This document shows, in pieces, positions 17,228 to 25,834 of a stretch of DNA of 64,000 nucleotides (position 1 is its first letter; the number at the start of each line of letters is the position of its first letter). A program made the translations under genes and the position numbers. The stretch is from Ruficoccus amylovorans (GTDB lineage Bacteria > Verrucomicrobiota > Verrucomicrobiia > Opitutales > Cerasicoccaceae). Location: contig NZ_JACHVB010000020.1 of assembly GCF_014230085.1 (NCBI RefSeq), positions 310,001 to 374,000 of the forward strand, written 5' to 3'. The notes beneath the pieces were generated by a model. It made no database searches and had not been told where the DNA came from. It worked only from the letters and a program-made list of their open reading frames with translations.

Positions 17228-18787
17228 TCAATGCAAGGGCTTGATGACAACGTTGTCGAACCAGGTGGTACCCGCACCCTCCTGTTCAAGCACCAGAGCG
17301 GGCGCCTGCCCGGTGACTTTGAAATCCACACTCAACTCGGTCCACTCGTTGTCACCGCTCAGCCATTCGGAGCCGACCCATTCCACCCTCTCGTCGCGCT
17401 TGCCCGATGTGTGCACCCAGAAATCGGACTGACTCCCGGGCGCTACTGCCAAGCGTGCGCGCCCCGTCAGCCCCGCCGTGCGCACGCGGGCCGTCATCCG
17501 GAAGCGCTTGCCACCGATTTTATCCAGCGAGCGCGGATAGCCCCAGGTATTGGCCGCGTACCAGGCCTTTAGTCCCGGCGTCTCGGAACGGATGCGTACC
17601 GAGTAATGATCGTCATAGCCGACCTCGTCATCCCGGACGCAGTCCCAGCTATTGGCGAACCACGGCCACTGCGTATCGACAGAGCCGCTGATGAGTTCAT
17701 CAAAACGGTTGTCATTGGAAAAGACCGGCAACTGGTACTCGCCCTGTTCCCGCCAGGGTAATTCCTCCGCGGCGTCCAGCAGGCGGCTGGCCTCAGCCGG
17801 GCTTTGCGGGATAAAGCGAACCTTGTAGCGCAGTTCAAAGTCTTTGGCCGAGCCTCTCACCGGCACAGCATTGCGCATCAGGAAGTGCACATCCTGATAA
17901 AACCAGCACAGCATAAAACTCACACTCGATCCCGGCGTTTCCGGCATCTGCACGAGTTGCGTAAGCCAGCCGCCTTCGCCCGCGTCGAGAAAGCCAAAGT
18001 ACTCGCCCGGCTCGTCGATCTGATAATTACCCAGCGCGTTAAGCGCGATGTAGTTCTCGCCCCGCCGGGTGGTAAACGACACATGCAGCTTGGGCCATTT
18101 CTCCCAGGCTTTCCCATCGGGCGAACGGACAAAGGCCTCGTAGAGAATGTCGTCCGGCTCATAACCGTTCTGCAAAAGATCCGAGATCGAAATGCGGTTC
18201 ACATGGTAGTCAAACGCGTCCAGGCTGGCTCCGGGCCGCCCCGAGGTGTAGGCCCCCGACCGGGCGAACCATGACTCCTTCCACCACGCCTCCAGATCCG
18301 CCCGCATGGTGGAGCTCAGGGTGTATTCGAACATCCGCTTGTCACGGTTCCAGGCAGCCTCTATCAGCAGCTTGACCTTGCCGCTGACGGAGGGCTTGTC
18401 CGCCTCGACTGCGATGGTGAATCCCTGCTCCGTCACACGGCTGTCCGCTCGCGTGACAACGAAATCTTTCACATCCTGATAAGACCACGCCAGGTCCATC
18501 GGGCTGTCCTTGGTCGCGATCCACAGGTCGTTGTCCGGGCTCGCCCGGAAGCGCACGAACCGGTTGTTGCGCAGTTCCAGCAGCAGGGCTTCGCCTTGAT
18601 AAACCAGCGTCGTCGGCTGGACCTCGTCGAGACTCTGCACACCACCGCGCAAACGACGGTCCACCTCGTCCAGACTGACAACCTGTTCCGTTCGGATGGA
18701 AATATCCGGCACTGCACGGGCGGAGGAAACCGCTGCCAGGCAAGCGAGCAGAAAGACCGGCAAGGACCAAAGGCGGCTATTTTTCAT
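17228..18787 (-). CDS. Exported protein with C-terminal carbohydrate-binding-like domain
   Basis: A 519-residue exported protein; the signal peptide ends at SSARA after a hydrophobic stretch. The body is beta-rich with many Trp and Tyr residues. The last 120 residues or so (from FANSWDCVRDDEVGYDD to WFDNVVIKPL) resemble a CBM4/9-type galactose-binding-like jelly-roll. ATG 18787 is chosen because it gives the signal peptide; the frame is open further upstream but without one. The start overlaps the end of the lipoprotein gene by 11 bases and lacks a ribosome site, suggesting translational coupling. It probably binds or processes the same glycan as its neighbours. Confidence 0.78.
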   Translation of the reverse strand: MKNSRLWSLPVFLLACLAAVSSARAVPDISIRTEQVVSLDEVDRRLRGGVQSLDEVQPTTLVYQGEALLLELRNNRFVRFRASPDNDLWIATKDSPMDLAWSYQDVKDFVVTRADSRVTEQGFTIAVEADKPSVSGKVKLLIEAAWNRDKRMFEYTLSSTMRADLEAWWKESWFARSGAYTSGRPGASLDAFDYHVNRISISDLLQNGYEPDDILYEAFVRSPDGKAWEKWPKLHVSFTTRRGENYIALNALGNYQIDEPGEYFGFLDAGEGGWLTQLVQMPETPGSSVSFMLCWFYQDVHFLMRNAVPVRGSAKDFELRYKVRFIPQSPAEASRLLDAAEELPWREQGEYQLPVFSNDNRFDELISGSVDTQWPWFANSWDCVRDDEVGYDDHYSVRIRSETPGLKAWYAANTWGYPRSLDKIGGKRFRMTARVRTAGLTGRARLAVAPGSQSDFWVHTSGKRDERVEWVGSEWLSGDNEWTELSVDFKVTGQAPALVLEQEGAGTTWFDNVVIKPLH

Positions 18788-20783
18788 GACGTGGCAGTAC
18801 CGCGACTTCGGCGGGTTCAGTGATGATTTCAGCCTTGTTGAAGTCCATGCGCACGCGTCGGTCACCATGAATAAAATCAATCACGCCGCTATCCCAACGC
18901 GATTGTAGATAAGGGCAGTCATAGGTCGGGTAATCCAGATCGACCGGCTGACCATCCACCGTGCGAGCCCCGTTGCGGTGCAGCTCAATCAGCCCGGCGC
19001 TGGCCGAGTCGTAGCTCAGGGACATGGTTTCCGGGTCGAAGATCACTTCGTTACCGAGTACTTCCTGGCAGAAGGCCTCAAAGGAACCGTGCTCCCGCCT
19101 TGACCCGGCCTCCAGCACCGCCCCCTTACGGGAACCCGCGCTGGTCAGCTCCCGCCCGGCCCACTTCCCGCTCGTGGTCCATGTGTATCCATCGGTCAAA
19201 TACAAAGCCGCGTACACGTCCCCGCAACGGGCGAAGATCCAGCCATCCTTTTCCGTTACCTCGTCGAAGTTTTCACGGGGGAAATAGGCGTGGACCAATT
19301 GATACGGCTCGCGGTCGGGTATCTCGAAGAGGGAAAGCTGCGCGGCCTTGTGCTGGAAGGAGTCGCGGCACAGGCAGCCGAAATCGCCCTCCCAGTAGGT
19401 GTGGATGTCGCCGTTGCCGGGATGGTGGACGAAGATGTGCGTCGAGGTGCCATGCGGGATACTGAGTCCGCCGTCGTGTTGCTGATGTTTGGCATAGACG
19501 CCCGCCTTCAGGTCAGCCGGGTACGGGTCCTGCCACTGGAGGCTGCCCATGATGTACTGCGGCGTGTACCAGGTGTACTTGCGGATGCTCCCCTCCAGAG
19601 GCTGAAGCGGCACGACGTCCGCCATGTTGTGCAGATGCTTGCGCTCCTTGTTCACATAGGGTTCAGGGCGGTCAAGGGCGATTCTGACCACGATGTCCAG
19701 CGGACGAAAACTTGAGAAAAGCGACTCGTTGCTGCGCTGCCAGTAGTTCATCGGGGTAAAGGAGAGCAGACGCTCCTGCCCGGACTCCGGCTCGGGATCG
19801 ACGAGTCCGAAGTAGAGGTACTGCAACTCGTTAACGGTGTACATCGGCGGGCTGCCGCGCTCGCCATCGCGTCCCTGATCCAGCACCTGGCCTTTCACCC
19901 GTCCGCGTGCCCCGCCATAGACGCCGAACACGGTATCGACCGCCATATCGGCCAGCATGACATTGGCCATCATTCCGGCCAGGGTTTTCAGTTCCTCATC
20001 CTGCGAAAAGTCGTAGAGCGAAAGGATGGCATTGAACGACAGAAACATATAGCCGCCCGAGTCAAACTCGCCCCACCCCTGCCGGGCTCGGTAGCGGATG
20101 AAACGCTTCAGCCTCTCGCCATCCTCCCGGGCCAGTTCGGCCCCCGTCTTGCCTTTATAAGCGGAGAAAACCACGTCCGGCATGTGCTGGGCGATCAGGT
20201 AGCGGGCCGTCCAGAAAACCAGCAGGTGGTTCTCGCTCCCGTGCTTCGGACTGAAATCAAAACGGCAGAGCGCGTCCACGATGGCTTCTCGCGTGGCCGG
20301 CTCCAGCAGCGGCGAGCCGTTGAGCGCGTTATAAACGCGCACCAGTTCCATCATGGTAAAGCCGCTATCATCGACGACCGTCTTGTTACGCGAACGAGGC
20401 TCGCCCAGGCTCGCGCAGATTTCGCGCAGCGTCCGGTTAGCGGCCTCGGGCTGGAGCCCAAGACGCAGAGCAGTGGACGCGTAACTGCCAAACACATTAT
20501 ACGAGCCATCCGGCGCATCCGGCTGTCTACCCGCCAGATAATCTTCCGCCGTCATCCCAAACGTCGTGCTCCGCAAGCGGTCACGCCGGCTTTCGTAGGC
20601 TGCCGCCACTGACTGTACCGGGTCGTCCTCCGGGCGGGGCTTCACGGCGGAAGATTGCTTCTCCGCGCTCGATGCCGACGCATCCGAAAGGGGCCGCTCC
20701 GGCGGGGTTGCCTGCCTGCCGCAACCGGTTGCAATACCCGCCAGGCAAGCAAAGGAAAGCGCCGTCAGTTTCTTGAATTTCAT
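18777..20783 (-). CDS. Predicted lipoprotein, ~670-residue paralogue of the 15268 gene
   Basis: A 668-residue protein with a lipoprotein signal (LAGIATG before Cys 21), so probably membrane-anchored and exposed to the periplasm or surface. After a low-complexity linker (to about residue 55) it has the helical-then-beta architecture and the shared motifs SENHLLVF, RYRARQGWGEFDSGGY, ADMAVDT, YGGARGRV, KHLHNM and HHPGN of the gene at 15268. The pair arose by duplication. Candidate role: polysaccharide lyase-like degradation of an acidic glycan (inference). Its 3' end overlaps the following gene. Confidence 0.8.
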   Translation of the reverse strand: MKFKKLTALSFACLAGIATGCGRQATPPERPLSDASASSAEKQSSAVKPRPEDDPVQSVAAAYESRRDRLRSTTFGMTAEDYLAGRQPDAPDGSYNVFGSYASTALRLGLQPEAANRTLREICASLGEPRSRNKTVVDDSGFTMMELVRVYNALNGSPLLEPATREAIVDALCRFDFSPKHGSENHLLVFWTARYLIAQHMPDVVFSAYKGKTGAELAREDGERLKRFIRYRARQGWGEFDSGGYMFLSFNAILSLYDFSQDEELKTLAGMMANVMLADMAVDTVFGVYGGARGRVKGQVLDQGRDGERGSPPMYTVNELQYLYFGLVDPEPESGQERLLSFTPMNYWQRSNESLFSSFRPLDIVVRIALDRPEPYVNKERKHLHNMADVVPLQPLEGSIRKYTWYTPQYIMGSLQWQDPYPADLKAGVYAKHQQHDGGLSIPHGTSTHIFVHHPGNGDIHTYWEGDFGCLCRDSFQHKAAQLSLFEIPDREPYQLVHAYFPRENFDEVTEKDGWIFARCGDVYAALYLTDGYTWTTSGKWAGRELTSAGSRKGAVLEAGSRREHGSFEAFCQEVLGNEVIFDPETMSLSYDSASAGLIELHRNGARTVDGQPVDLDYPTYDCPYLQSRWDSGVIDFIHGDRRVRMDFNKAEIITEPAEVAVLPRHEK

Positions 20784-20840
20784 AACAGATCAACTTCTAT
20801 TGAAAACAGTTTAACCAGCTATCGCCGACAGCATAGGCAG

Positions 20841-21986
20841 TTAGCTTCCGCTCACGCAGACCTTGGCAGATGCCCGCTTGATCGCTTCCAGGTAGCCGAA
20901 GCCGAGGCTCACCTCGGGCTCCAGAAAACTGCCCTCCGTCCACTCGTTCCAGGCGTTGATGGTCAACATTTGAAAGCCCTCTCCCTCTGCAGCCAAGGCA
21001 AGGGCACGCTCCAGCGCGGCCTCGAAACGGGCGGGCGTGTTGCCGGACAAAGTACCATGAAAGGGATAGTCACCGACCTTCCAGGGCTTGTCCTGCCGCG
21101 TCCTGGCGGAGGGGTCCCAGCCCATGGTTACGTTCGGATAAACCGGCACGGCGGCCTCGGCCCGCAAGCGGGCAAACGACTCGAAATACTGCGCCGCAAC
21201 GGCGTCGTAGTCGTTTTTCTCATGGCGCGTCATATCGGTGTAGTGGACCCAGATGTAGGCGTTGATGGAGTCCGCACCCAGCTCCGGGGCGAGCGCCGCC
21301 GGACGTTTCGCCCCACCCTCGCCAAAGAGGATGGCCACGTCCCAGTCCACCAGGTTGATGTGCAGCCCCGGAAAGCCGAATGCCACGGCCTTCCTCCGCC
21401 AGCGGTCGAGCGCCTCGCGGGCCGCCTTGACCGAGCCGAAGGAGCGAACGAAGTGCGGGGCGTCGTAGATCGAAAAGAACGGGGCGCCGTCCACCTTGAG
21501 ATAAGACGGGTGCGAGAAATACTGCTCCAGCATCCGCGTGCTGACGGCCTCGAAGACATCCGGGTTCAACAGCCCGCTGTAGCGGGTCTGCGGTGTCACA
21601 TCCGGGTCCGCCGGATGGATGTCATGCCAATCGTGGTTGGCCCACATCAGCGCGAACTGCAGTCGGTCATTGTTCGGAGCGCCGAGAAAGCCCTCGTCCA
21701 GCGCGCGCTCCAGGTAGGGGCCGTCGTTGTAGTAGTACCAGTCAAAAAGGAAGGTATCCACGCCGTGGTCGGCGGCGGCGTCGATTTTCATCGCCATGAC
21801 CTGCGGGTCCGACTCGTCGCACTTCCCCCAGAGCGGACGGTACGGCAGCGGATGCCCCTCGAAGCGCGGGCGGGCGGCCTCGACCAGTTCCCATTCGCTC
21901 CAGCCCTTGCGCCCGGTAAAGGCTTCGTTGCGGCGGTCAGGGTGGTAGTTCGGAAAATAATAAGCGGCGATTTCAGGCTTGGGCAT
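20841..21986 (-). CDS. WbsX/GH99-like protein
   Basis: A 381-residue protein of the WbsX family, related to GH99 endo-mannosidases. Landmarks are YYFPNYHPD at the start, WSEWELV, FDWYYYND, LQFALMWANHDW and INAWNEWTEGSFLEPE near the end, spread over a TIM-barrel. No signal peptide is visible, so it is probably cytoplasmic. Members occur in O-antigen clusters and in polysaccharide-utilisation loci; in this context hydrolysis of an imported oligosaccharide fits best. ATG 21986 is clear. Confidence 0.88.
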   Translation of the reverse strand: MPKPEIAAYYFPNYHPDRRNEAFTGRKGWSEWELVEAARPRFEGHPLPYRPLWGKCDESDPQVMAMKIDAAADHGVDTFLFDWYYYNDGPYLERALDEGFLGAPNNDRLQFALMWANHDWHDIHPADPDVTPQTRYSGLLNPDVFEAVSTRMLEQYFSHPSYLKVDGAPFFSIYDAPHFVRSFGSVKAAREALDRWRRKAVAFGFPGLHINLVDWDVAILFGEGGAKRPAALAPELGADSINAYIWVHYTDMTRHEKNDYDAVAAQYFESFARLRAEAAVPVYPNVTMGWDPSARTRQDKPWKVGDYPFHGTLSGNTPARFEAALERALALAAEGEGFQMLTINAWNEWTEGSFLEPEVSLGFGYLEAIKRASAKVCVSGS

Positions 21987-22012
21987 GGGATGGATGTTTT
22001 TTTGGAAAAAAC

Positions 22013-22768
22013 TCAGTTAATCTCGTTGAGAAATAGATCCTCGCGCTCCTGGCGGGAAAGTTCGGCGGCCACAATCTGCGCACAGCTCCCGTCACCCATG
22101 AGCACGTTGCACTTGCCGGCGTTGCGGTCGTAGGGACGCGCGCCATAGGCACCGGTCGAACCGCGCTCGGCGAAAAGCCTCCCGTGCAGCAACCATGAAC
22201 CGTCCGTGCTTCCCGTCGGTTCGTTGTTGCCGTCGAGCCCGGCCACCGAAGCGATCAGGACTTTCTTTTCGAGATTGGGCGTATTGTACACCGAAACGAT
22301 TCTGTCGGGATCGGTGTAGTCCCTGTACATGATGAACTCGTAATTGGCTCCATAGTCGCCCCACGGGTGACTGCGTTCGGCGTTCGGGCAGTAGAAAATA
22401 ATCGGAAGCTTGTAGTCACTACGACTATAGGCCGCGGCGACCGAATCGGGTACCTGACCGGGAAGGTTCACGTACTCCCTCACCTGAGCCATCCACGAGT
22501 TGGCCATATTGGGGCCGCCGGAGGGGTCGTCGTTCTGCCGGTTCAGCGTGGGGAGGCGCCCGTTGTTCTCGCCCACGTAGAGCTTCAGAGCCGTTCCCAG
22601 TGCGCGTAGATTTCCAAGACTCTTGGTCGCGGCGGCGTGCTCGCGGATATTACCCGCCACAGAGATCACGATCGATCCCAGCAGCGCGATGACCGCGATC
22701 ACGACCAACAACTCCAGGAGGGAAAAACCTTTTGCGGGGGCAACTTGTGCGTAAAGCCTTCGTTCCAT
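22013..22768 (-). CDS. Pseudopilin-like protein in carbohydrate locus
   Basis: A 251-residue protein with the prepilin signal AKGFSLLELLVVIAVIALL (cleavage after Gly) and a C-terminal CNVLMGDGS motif typical of the DUF1559-like pseudopilin class. ATG 22768 (MERRLYAQVAPAKGF) gives a short leader; the frame is open upstream to 22894 but that part looks non-coding and includes a perfect hairpin. It is 26 bases upstream of the WbsX-like gene and belongs to the same operon. Its role may be in surface display or secretion of the neighbouring enzymes. Confidence 0.82.
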   Translation of the reverse strand: MERRLYAQVAPAKGFSLLELLVVIAVIALLGSIVISVAGNIREHAAATKSLGNLRALGTALKLYVGENNGRLPTLNRQNDDPSGGPNMANSWMAQVREYVNLPGQVPDSVAAAYSRSDYKLPIIFYCPNAERSHPWGDYGANYEFIMYRDYTDPDRIVSVYNTPNLEKKVLIASVAGLDGNNEPTGSTDGSWLLHGRLFAERGSTGAYGARPYDRNAGKCNVLMGDGSCAQIVAAELSRQEREDLFLNEIN

Positions 22769-22806
22769 GCTTCGAGTGGGGTAAGGGATATTTTTCGGAG
22801 GTGGCT

Positions 22807-22834
22807 CCTTCTGGCGGAATCTTCCGCCAGAAGG
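22807..22834 (-). terminator. Perfect 13-bp hairpin between PEP-CTERM and pseudopilin genes
   Basis: CCTTCTGGCGGAA (22807-22819) and TTCCGCCAGAAGG (22822-22834) are perfect inverted copies separated by two bases. The hairpin lies 64 bases after the stop of the PEP-CTERM gene and 39 bases before the start of the pseudopilin gene. No U-run follows on either strand, so it may be a processing or stabilising structure that sets different expression levels within the operon. Confidence 0.6.
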
Positions 22835-22897
22835 AAAGGCCTGCGCCGTGATCGACGCTCCGTCCGATGAGAAACAAGTCTGAACGCCAGGCAAAGC

Positions 22898-23794
22898 CTA
22901 GCGGCGACAGAAGGCACGCTTGTAGAAGAAAGCGACCAGCGCCCCTCCGAACAGGAAGATCAAGGCGCTCTCACGCGGTTCGGGGATGGCGGAGGCCCGG
23001 ATGTTTTCCAACTGCGCCTGACTCAACACGCCGGATGCGTTCGTGGTGGAAAGATGCAACTGAAAATCGTCAATGTAGCCTTCAAACGCATTGCTGAGGG
23101 TCCCGATGTAGTTACCGATCCTCAGCGTCGAGGAAATGTTCATGTTACTCGCACCGACGGAGCTGGTCGCCACGAGAGAAACGGCGTCTTCGGTCGAACC
23201 GGCGTAGAACTTGACGTTGCTGGAGGGCTGAGTCAGGTCCACCGTGACCGCAATATAGAGCCACTCGCCGACAGCCGCGTACGGCGTGGAGACGCCGCTG
23301 CCCGTATTAGGAGTCTCTTCTCCCAATGTCGTGGCCACCCGTCCGTCGCTGATGTAGTTGCGAATATCTACAGGGTTGGCGGTACCGGTGATCGCCATCA
23401 GGCGGGCTGAATTCGACAGCGCGACATCCGTCGAATAGTACCACATGCTGATCGTGTAGCTCTCGACGAGTGTGGTGCCGTAAGCGTTGCTGAGCGCGTC
23501 CCGGAGGTTGGAAGCCGTGACCGCTCCCCCTGCGCCCGACATGGTGGCGGCAGAATTATTAAACGCGTAGTCGCCGGCCTTTCCGCTCACGCCGGTCACG
23601 TTTTGCAGCGCGGTGGGAGTACCGGCACTGTTGACAAACACACCGTTCAGCGCCGCGCCGGAGGAACCACTGTTGGTTGCGGTCGTGGTCGAGGTATTGG
23701 CATCATTGAAGGTGTAATGGATAAACGGTGTGGTCTGGGCGTTCAGGCCCAGAGCGGTGCCGAGAACAAGCAGGATAGAGGGCAGACTTTTCAT
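22898..23794 (-). CDS. PEP-CTERM protein with LamG/concanavalin-like domain
   Basis: A 298-residue exported protein. The signal peptide (MKSLPSILLVLGTALGLNAQ) is followed by a jelly-roll domain whose blocks (FIHYTFND, SYTISMWYYS, GEWLYIAVTVD, VKFYAGS, FEGYIDDFQLH) match LamG/concanavalin-A-like carbohydrate-binding folds. The C-terminus reads IPEPRESA, a hydrophobic helix and a basic KRAFCRR tail, an exosortase-type signal. ATG 23794 starts the signal peptide; the frame is open upstream without supporting features. It is the first gene of the minus-strand run ending at 15268 and may capture the polysaccharide at the surface. Confidence 0.85.
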   Translation of the reverse strand: MKSLPSILLVLGTALGLNAQTTPFIHYTFNDANTSTTTATNSGSSGAALNGVFVNSAGTPTALQNVTGVSGKAGDYAFNNSAATMSGAGGAVTASNLRDALSNAYGTTLVESYTISMWYYSTDVALSNSARLMAITGTANPVDIRNYISDGRVATTLGEETPNTGSGVSTPYAAVGEWLYIAVTVDLTQPSSNVKFYAGSTEDAVSLVATSSVGASNMNISSTLRIGNYIGTLSNAFEGYIDDFQLHLSTTNASGVLSQAQLENIRASAIPEPRESALIFLFGGALVAFFYKRAFCRR

Positions 23795-24124
23795 GATGTA
23801 TATGGGTGTATGGAGGGGAAGAAGGTTGGAGTTGTCATGGGGCGCATTTGCCTCATGAACTGCGGATAAATTGCGAATAATCGTTGCAGAACGCAATCGG
23901 GAGCGACACCCCTTTTATATACAAAATCGCCCATTTTTATGGCCTATAGCAATATCACTCGCTTTTAAAATTTTCATAAACGACTTATAGAAAATGAATT
24001 AAAAGTCGACACCAGAACAAACACTTCGCCCTCCTCCTCGTATTTCGCTTTTCACATTTTCCCCGCTCAATCCCTGAAATCGCGGACGGAGAGTCTCACG
24101 ACACAAACTCCGGTCGAAATTGAA
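23795..24124 (-). promoter_or_regulatory. AT-rich promoter region of the carbohydrate operon
   Basis: About 330 bases without a gene. Positions 23890-24060 are distinctly AT-rich (runs of A/T near 23925-24000) against the GC-rich surroundings. The region precedes the first gene of the run and follows the second AraC gene, so it is the natural place for the operon promoter and AraC-type binding sites. I cannot name exact boxes. Confidence 0.45.
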
Positions 24125-24913
24125 TCACTTGACGCGCAACCGCCACACGTTGGGTGACGTCTTCTGCACACGGGCAAAGACGCGACAGAAATCCGACGTA
24201 CTGACGAACCCGCATTGGGAAGCGATCTCATCAAGCGTGGCCGAATCGGTCGAAAGAATATCACAGGCGCGCTGGATGCGCTGTCGGGTAAATATCTCCT
24301 GCGGAGCCTTGCCCATAACCTGATGAAACAGACGGCGCATGTGGCTGGGCGAGATGTTGCAGGCATCACAAATCGTCGTAATTTTCGGGGCCTCGTGCAT
24401 GTGCTCAACGTACCATGCGATGATGCGCTCCACCCGCTCGCCCGCCAATTCGTCCAGCCGCCATTGGGACTTGAGCGGGACTTCGCTCAAGGCAATCAGC
24501 GCGAGTTCAATGAGGATTTTCTCAAAGGCAAGGCTGCTGAGCTGGTTGGGCGAGTCGTAGCTCGGGCGGGCCTCGACGGCGAGCTCACGCACCCGGTCGA
24601 GGCGTTTTTCTTCGAGCTTGAGCGCGAGCACACCGCTGCGGGTCACCTCCTCCTTGAGCAGCAGCGGCACCTGCGGAAACGAGAAAAGCGTCCGGTCGCA
24701 GACAGCATCCGCTTCCCGCGGTTTCCAATTGTAGGAGAACTGCGGGGGAATGACCCAAAAGTTCGCCTTGGCCGAGAGTTTGAGCCTGCGGTCCGACTGC
24801 ACAAAGGATAGCCGCCCCGAATGCAGCGCGAAAAACTCCCAGTTCAAACGCTTGGCGGTATGGTCGGGGTAGTCCCGAAAATCTCGAAGGCCATAGGTGA
24901 GGTAGCGCAACAT
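24125..24913 (-). CDS. AraC-family transcriptional regulator
   Basis: A 262-residue regulator. The N-terminal half is a cupin-like sensor domain (LNWEFFALHSGRLSF). The C-terminal 100 residues hold the two helix-turn-helix motifs of AraC proteins: ITTICDACNISPSHMRRLFHQVMG and LDEIASQCGFVSTSDFCRVFAR. It probably activates the neighbouring carbohydrate genes on binding a sugar ligand. It shares its opening pattern (MLRYxxxGxRxFxxxPD) with the next AraC gene, 24 bases upstream, so the pair arose by duplication. Confidence 0.92.
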   Translation of the reverse strand: MLRYLTYGLRDFRDYPDHTAKRLNWEFFALHSGRLSFVQSDRRLKLSAKANFWVIPPQFSYNWKPREADAVCDRTLFSFPQVPLLLKEEVTRSGVLALKLEEKRLDRVRELAVEARPSYDSPNQLSSLAFEKILIELALIALSEVPLKSQWRLDELAGERVERIIAWYVEHMHEAPKITTICDACNISPSHMRRLFHQVMGKAPQEIFTRQRIQRACDILSTDSATLDEIASQCGFVSTSDFCRVFARVQKTSPNVWRLRVK

Positions 24914-24937
24914 GGGGGCAGTATTACATCGTTGGGA

Positions 24938-25834
24938 TTATTGTTTCTTGCGCGTGGGAGTGGAGCTTTTTCTTTTCGGGCTGACAGGCCCTGTGGTGGC
25001 GACGGAAAAAGCCAGAGCGGTGCCTTCCGCCTCCGTCGGGAAGGAAATATTTTTGCGCCACTGATGCGGGGTGAGGTTGTACTCGTCCTTGAAGGAGCGG
25101 TGCAGATCTACCTTGCTGGCAAAGCCTGACTCGGGATAAATCCGGTCGATGGTCCAGTCCGTATTCGCCAGCAAGCGGGCGGCTTCGTAAAGCCGCAAGC
25201 GGCGAAAAACCACATGCGGCACCAGCCCATACACGGCGAGAAAATCCCGCCTCAACTGGCTGGGAGACATCCCGTTCTCGATAGCGACACGGTCGATGGT
25301 CGGCCGGCTTTTCATGTGCAGTTGATACCACTCCTCGGCCCGACGGCAGCGCTCCGATACCCGACGCTGCACGGAGGCGAGCTGACGGTGCTCGTAGTCC
25401 TCAAGGAATAGGATCGAAAGCTGCACTACAACCTTCTGGGCATACAACTCGAAAAGTTCGGTCGGATTCACGTAGTAGGGCGCGAGCATGTCCGCCAGTT
25501 GCGTAACCATCGCGCAGTCCTCGTCGCTCAGGTCGTGACGCAGGTAGTTCAGGCCCTGCATCCGCCGGTAGAGCAACTCCGGGATGACGCTGAAATGCAG
25601 CGATATTCGCTGGACCGTGTTGGACGAACTTTCCCAGTGATAGGTCAGCCCCGGGCGCAGGAGCCACAGCGAAGGCCGTTCGGGCTCGGCCACTTGCTCG
25701 CCCGCGATGACGGGCGCGGCCCGTCCCTTCAGGATGACGTAAAATTCCCAGCTCGTGCGCCTTGCCGAGGGGTCCGGCCATTCGTTGAAGTTACGCGTTC
25801 CCTGGGAGAAATAACGCAGCATGCGTTCACTCAC
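24938..25834 (-). CDS. AraC-family transcriptional regulator
   Basis: A 298-residue AraC-type regulator with an N-terminal cupin-like sensor (RRTSWEFYVILKGRA, with LWLLRPGLTYHWES) and two C-terminal helix-turn-helix motifs (VAIENGMSPSQLRRDFLAVYG and DRIYPESGFASKVDLHRSFK). A Ser/Lys/Thr-rich basic tail follows. The start is GTG 25834, which overlaps the symporter stop as GTGA, so it is co-translated with the transporter. It probably controls this locus in response to the imported sugar. Confidence 0.9.
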   Translation of the reverse strand: MSERMLRYFSQGTRNFNEWPDPSARRTSWEFYVILKGRAAPVIAGEQVAEPERPSLWLLRPGLTYHWESSSNTVQRISLHFSVIPELLYRRMQGLNYLRHDLSDEDCAMVTQLADMLAPYYVNPTELFELYAQKVVVQLSILFLEDYEHRQLASVQRRVSERCRRAEEWYQLHMKSRPTIDRVAIENGMSPSQLRRDFLAVYGLVPHVVFRRLRLYEAARLLANTDWTIDRIYPESGFASKVDLHRSFKDEYNLTPHQWRKNISFPTEAEGTALAFSVATTGPVSPKRKSSTPTRKKQ

